A DNA stretch of 7,147 nucleotides, taken from Methylotenera sp. UBA6020. GTDB lineage: Bacteria; Pseudomonadota; Gammaproteobacteria; Burkholderiales; Methylophilaceae. Shown piece by piece: positions 5,813-7,147 of the stretch. Location: contig DIZU01000036.1 of NCBI GenBank assembly GCA_002429455.1, forward strand, positions 1,568-8,714, written 5' to 3'. Each line of letters opens with the position of its first letter. Position 1 is the stretch's first letter. The notes beneath the pieces were generated by a model, which saw nothing but the letters and a program-made list of their open reading frames with translations, did no database searches and was not told the DNA's origin. The translations under genes and the position numbers were made by a program.

Positions 5813-7066
5813 TCAATTCTTTCTGGCTATAGTATGGATGTTACAGTGATCCATTAAATAAGACATGACCTGCTCTAATTTTTCATCGGATTTATCCAGC
5901 AGAAAAGGCCTTGCTTCCTCGATAAAATCTTCCCATAAGGCCTGTAATTGCCCTATTTCATCATGAGGCGCCTTTTCGATTAGTTTAGACACCTCTTTTT
6001 CCAGCGGGCCTTTTTCACGAAGAGTCGAAACTATCTTTTTTGCTTCGTTAATTGTCAACTCGGTCTTGGGCTGAGCACCAGCTAAGATGCATAGGAATAG
6101 AGTCAGGAGTAATGCATCATCCTCTACACCGCCGGTAAGTGAAAACCATTCTTTTGCTAGCATCTTATCGAACTGGCTCACTTCATTGAGGGGGTTAAAC
6201 AAGAAAAAATATTTACGAACTTTGAGATCGCCGAAAACCGCCTCTATCGGCATGGATTGGTTGACTATTTTAGGGATATCTTCATTTTTGATACTTGATA
6301 ACGTTTCCAGCGCAAGCTGTCTAAACTCATCAGGAATATCCTCCAGGAATTTTTTTGAACAAGTGACATCCCCTAAGAACCCCCACTCTTTCCTGATCGA
6401 AGTGAAAATTTCAAACAACCCATTCTCATCAGGAAATCCAGTTTTATTGCTTCCAACTTTTTTTGCACCATACGCCAGAGATAGTAATGACGTACGAATG
6501 ACATGATCAGAGGATGCATGCAAGTCGTTCAATGTATGGGTCGGCGTGCCAATTTTCTTTCCCAGCCATAAAGCAAAATTCAGTTCTTTTTTGAACTGTT
6601 CACAATCTCTAAAAGTCTGCCTGTATTTTGAAACAGTTATTCCATTGACTAAGCATTTTTTAAGGAATTCATTTTCAGAATCAAAACGTGGCGAGCCAAA
6701 GTGATCATCTTCAGGCATCAAATACAGGTCTTTTAGCATTTGCGATCCACCACGAGAAAGTGATCGAAACGGCTTTTCTTTTAACAACTGTGCTGCTCTA
6801 GCGATATCTCCATTGGTTGTATCTTCAAGATACAAGCTCACCAAGTTCACCATGCTTTTTTTTGACTCTTCGAGGTTGACTCGTAAATGCGATGACGCGC
6901 CAAAATACTCGGCGATCTGAATGGTGCCTTTAGCTGCATCATTGATAATTTCATCAACTTTGGCCTGATCTATTAGATTATGCTGAACAGCATACTGAAA
7001 TGCTCTTTCGAAGAAAGGCGCATTGTCATAAGAGGCTATGGATTGATTTTTTTTGGTAAGCGTCAT
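5813..7066 (-). CDS. Hypothetical soluble 417-residue protein, family not recognised
   Basis: I do not recognise this protein. It has no signal peptide and no convincing membrane segment. The one hydrophobic stretch, DDALLLTLFLCILAGA at about 316-331, is short and sits between charged residues. Composition suggests a mostly helical cytoplasmic protein rich in Lys, Glu, Asp, Leu and Phe. I see no nucleotide-binding loop, metal-binding cysteine cluster or helix-turn-helix motif. The long uninterrupted frame, coding-like composition and gene-sized length support a real gene. The gene is clearly more AT-rich than modABC. The ATG at 7066 has only a weak GAG upstream, and a possible acidic-tailed gene ends 30 bases before it, suggesting a shared transcript from further upstream. 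It is separated from modE by 167 bases containing the modE control region, so a role in molybdate metabolism cannot be claimed. Confidence 0.75.
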   Translation of the reverse strand: MTLTKKNQSIASYDNAPFFERAFQYAVQHNLIDQAKVDEIINDAAKGTIQIAEYFGASSHLRVNLEESKKSMVNLVSLYLEDTTNGDIARAAQLLKEKPFRSLSRGGSQMLKDLYLMPEDDHFGSPRFDSENEFLKKCLVNGITVSKYRQTFRDCEQFKKELNFALWLGKKIGTPTHTLNDLHASSDHVIRTSLLSLAYGAKKVGSNKTGFPDENGLFEIFTSIRKEWGFLGDVTCSKKFLEDIPDEFRQLALETLSSIKNEDIPKIVNQSMPIEAVFGDLKVRKYFFLFNPLNEVSQFDKMLAKEWFSLTGGVEDDALLLTLFLCILAGAQPKTELTINEAKKIVSTLREKGPLEKEVSKLIEKAPHDEIGQLQALWEDFIEEARPFLLDKSDEKLEQVMSYLMDHCNIHTIARKN

Positions 7067-7096
7067 AAAAGTAGCTCGTCAATTTAAACAGACACT

Positions 7097-7147
7097 TTAA
7101 ATTGCAGCGTCATCATCATCATTTTCAGCTTTTGCTTTCGTGTCGTC
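7097..7147 (-). CDS. Possible C-terminal end of an upstream gene with an acidic tail
   Basis: From the window edge, one minus-strand frame reads 16 codons, DDTKAKAENDDDDAAI, and then TAA. A charged Lys/Asp-rich tail is a common protein ending, and the stop lies 30 bases before the next gene on the same strand, as expected for an operon. A second frame is also open over this short stretch, so the reading is uncertain. Function cannot be told. Confidence 0.35.
   Translation of the reverse strand, partial: DDTKAKAENDDDDAAI

Noticed and set aside
7111..7123. Runs of cat/atg triplets near 7111, 3602 and 842 as possible microsatellite phase-variation sites.
   Set aside because: Only three to four triplet units, and changes in triplet number would not shift frame. 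Ordinary low-complexity sequence.

Overview
The window is a molybdate uptake and sensing locus, probably from a Gram-negative proteobacterium. The support for this is an outer-membrane beta-barrel-like protein ending in Phe, a Sec signal peptide on the periplasmic binding protein, and a ModE/ModABC set of proteobacterial type. The genus cannot be named from the sequence. A beta- or gammaproteobacterium is my best guess, and it is only a guess. Every gene I support lies on the minus strand, so the genes are described from high to low coordinates, in transcription order.

Upstream block (7147 to 5813): the last 16 codons of a possible upstream gene with an acidic tail, then a 417-residue soluble protein that I do not recognise. 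Both are AT-rich compared with the mod genes.

Regulatory block (5812 to 4836): a 167-base gap carries an imperfect hairpin, a short palindrome, an extended -10-like element and a strong ModE-type palindrome just upstream of modE. ModE is full length, with a winged-helix DNA-binding domain and two Mop/TOBE domains. The palindrome therefore suggests negative autoregulation.

Outer membrane block (4835 to 3718): a 339-residue predicted outer-membrane beta-barrel protein with an unusually long N-terminal leader sits between modE and modABC. A second, weaker ModE-like box lies 29 bases upstream of its start codon. This is the most interesting feature of the window, because it suggests an outer-membrane component controlled by molybdate.

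Transport block (3717 to 873): a good sigma70-like promoter precedes modA, a two-domain TOBE (molbindin-like) gene, modB and modC. The four genes overlap by 4, 11 and 4 bases and form a tight operon. ModA would bind molybdate or tungstate in the periplasm, ModB forms the membrane channel and ModC drives it with ATP. The TOBE protein probably binds oxyanion in the cytoplasm. ModC carries only one TOBE-sized C-terminal domain.

Downstream block (753 to 1): a four-repeat DUF347/COG4705 membrane protein, cut by the window edge, 119 bases beyond modC and probably transcribed separately. I see no convincing promoter or terminator in that 119-base gap.

No gene-free stretch exceeds 300 bases. I saw no tRNA, rRNA, insertion sequence, CRISPR array or replication origin.
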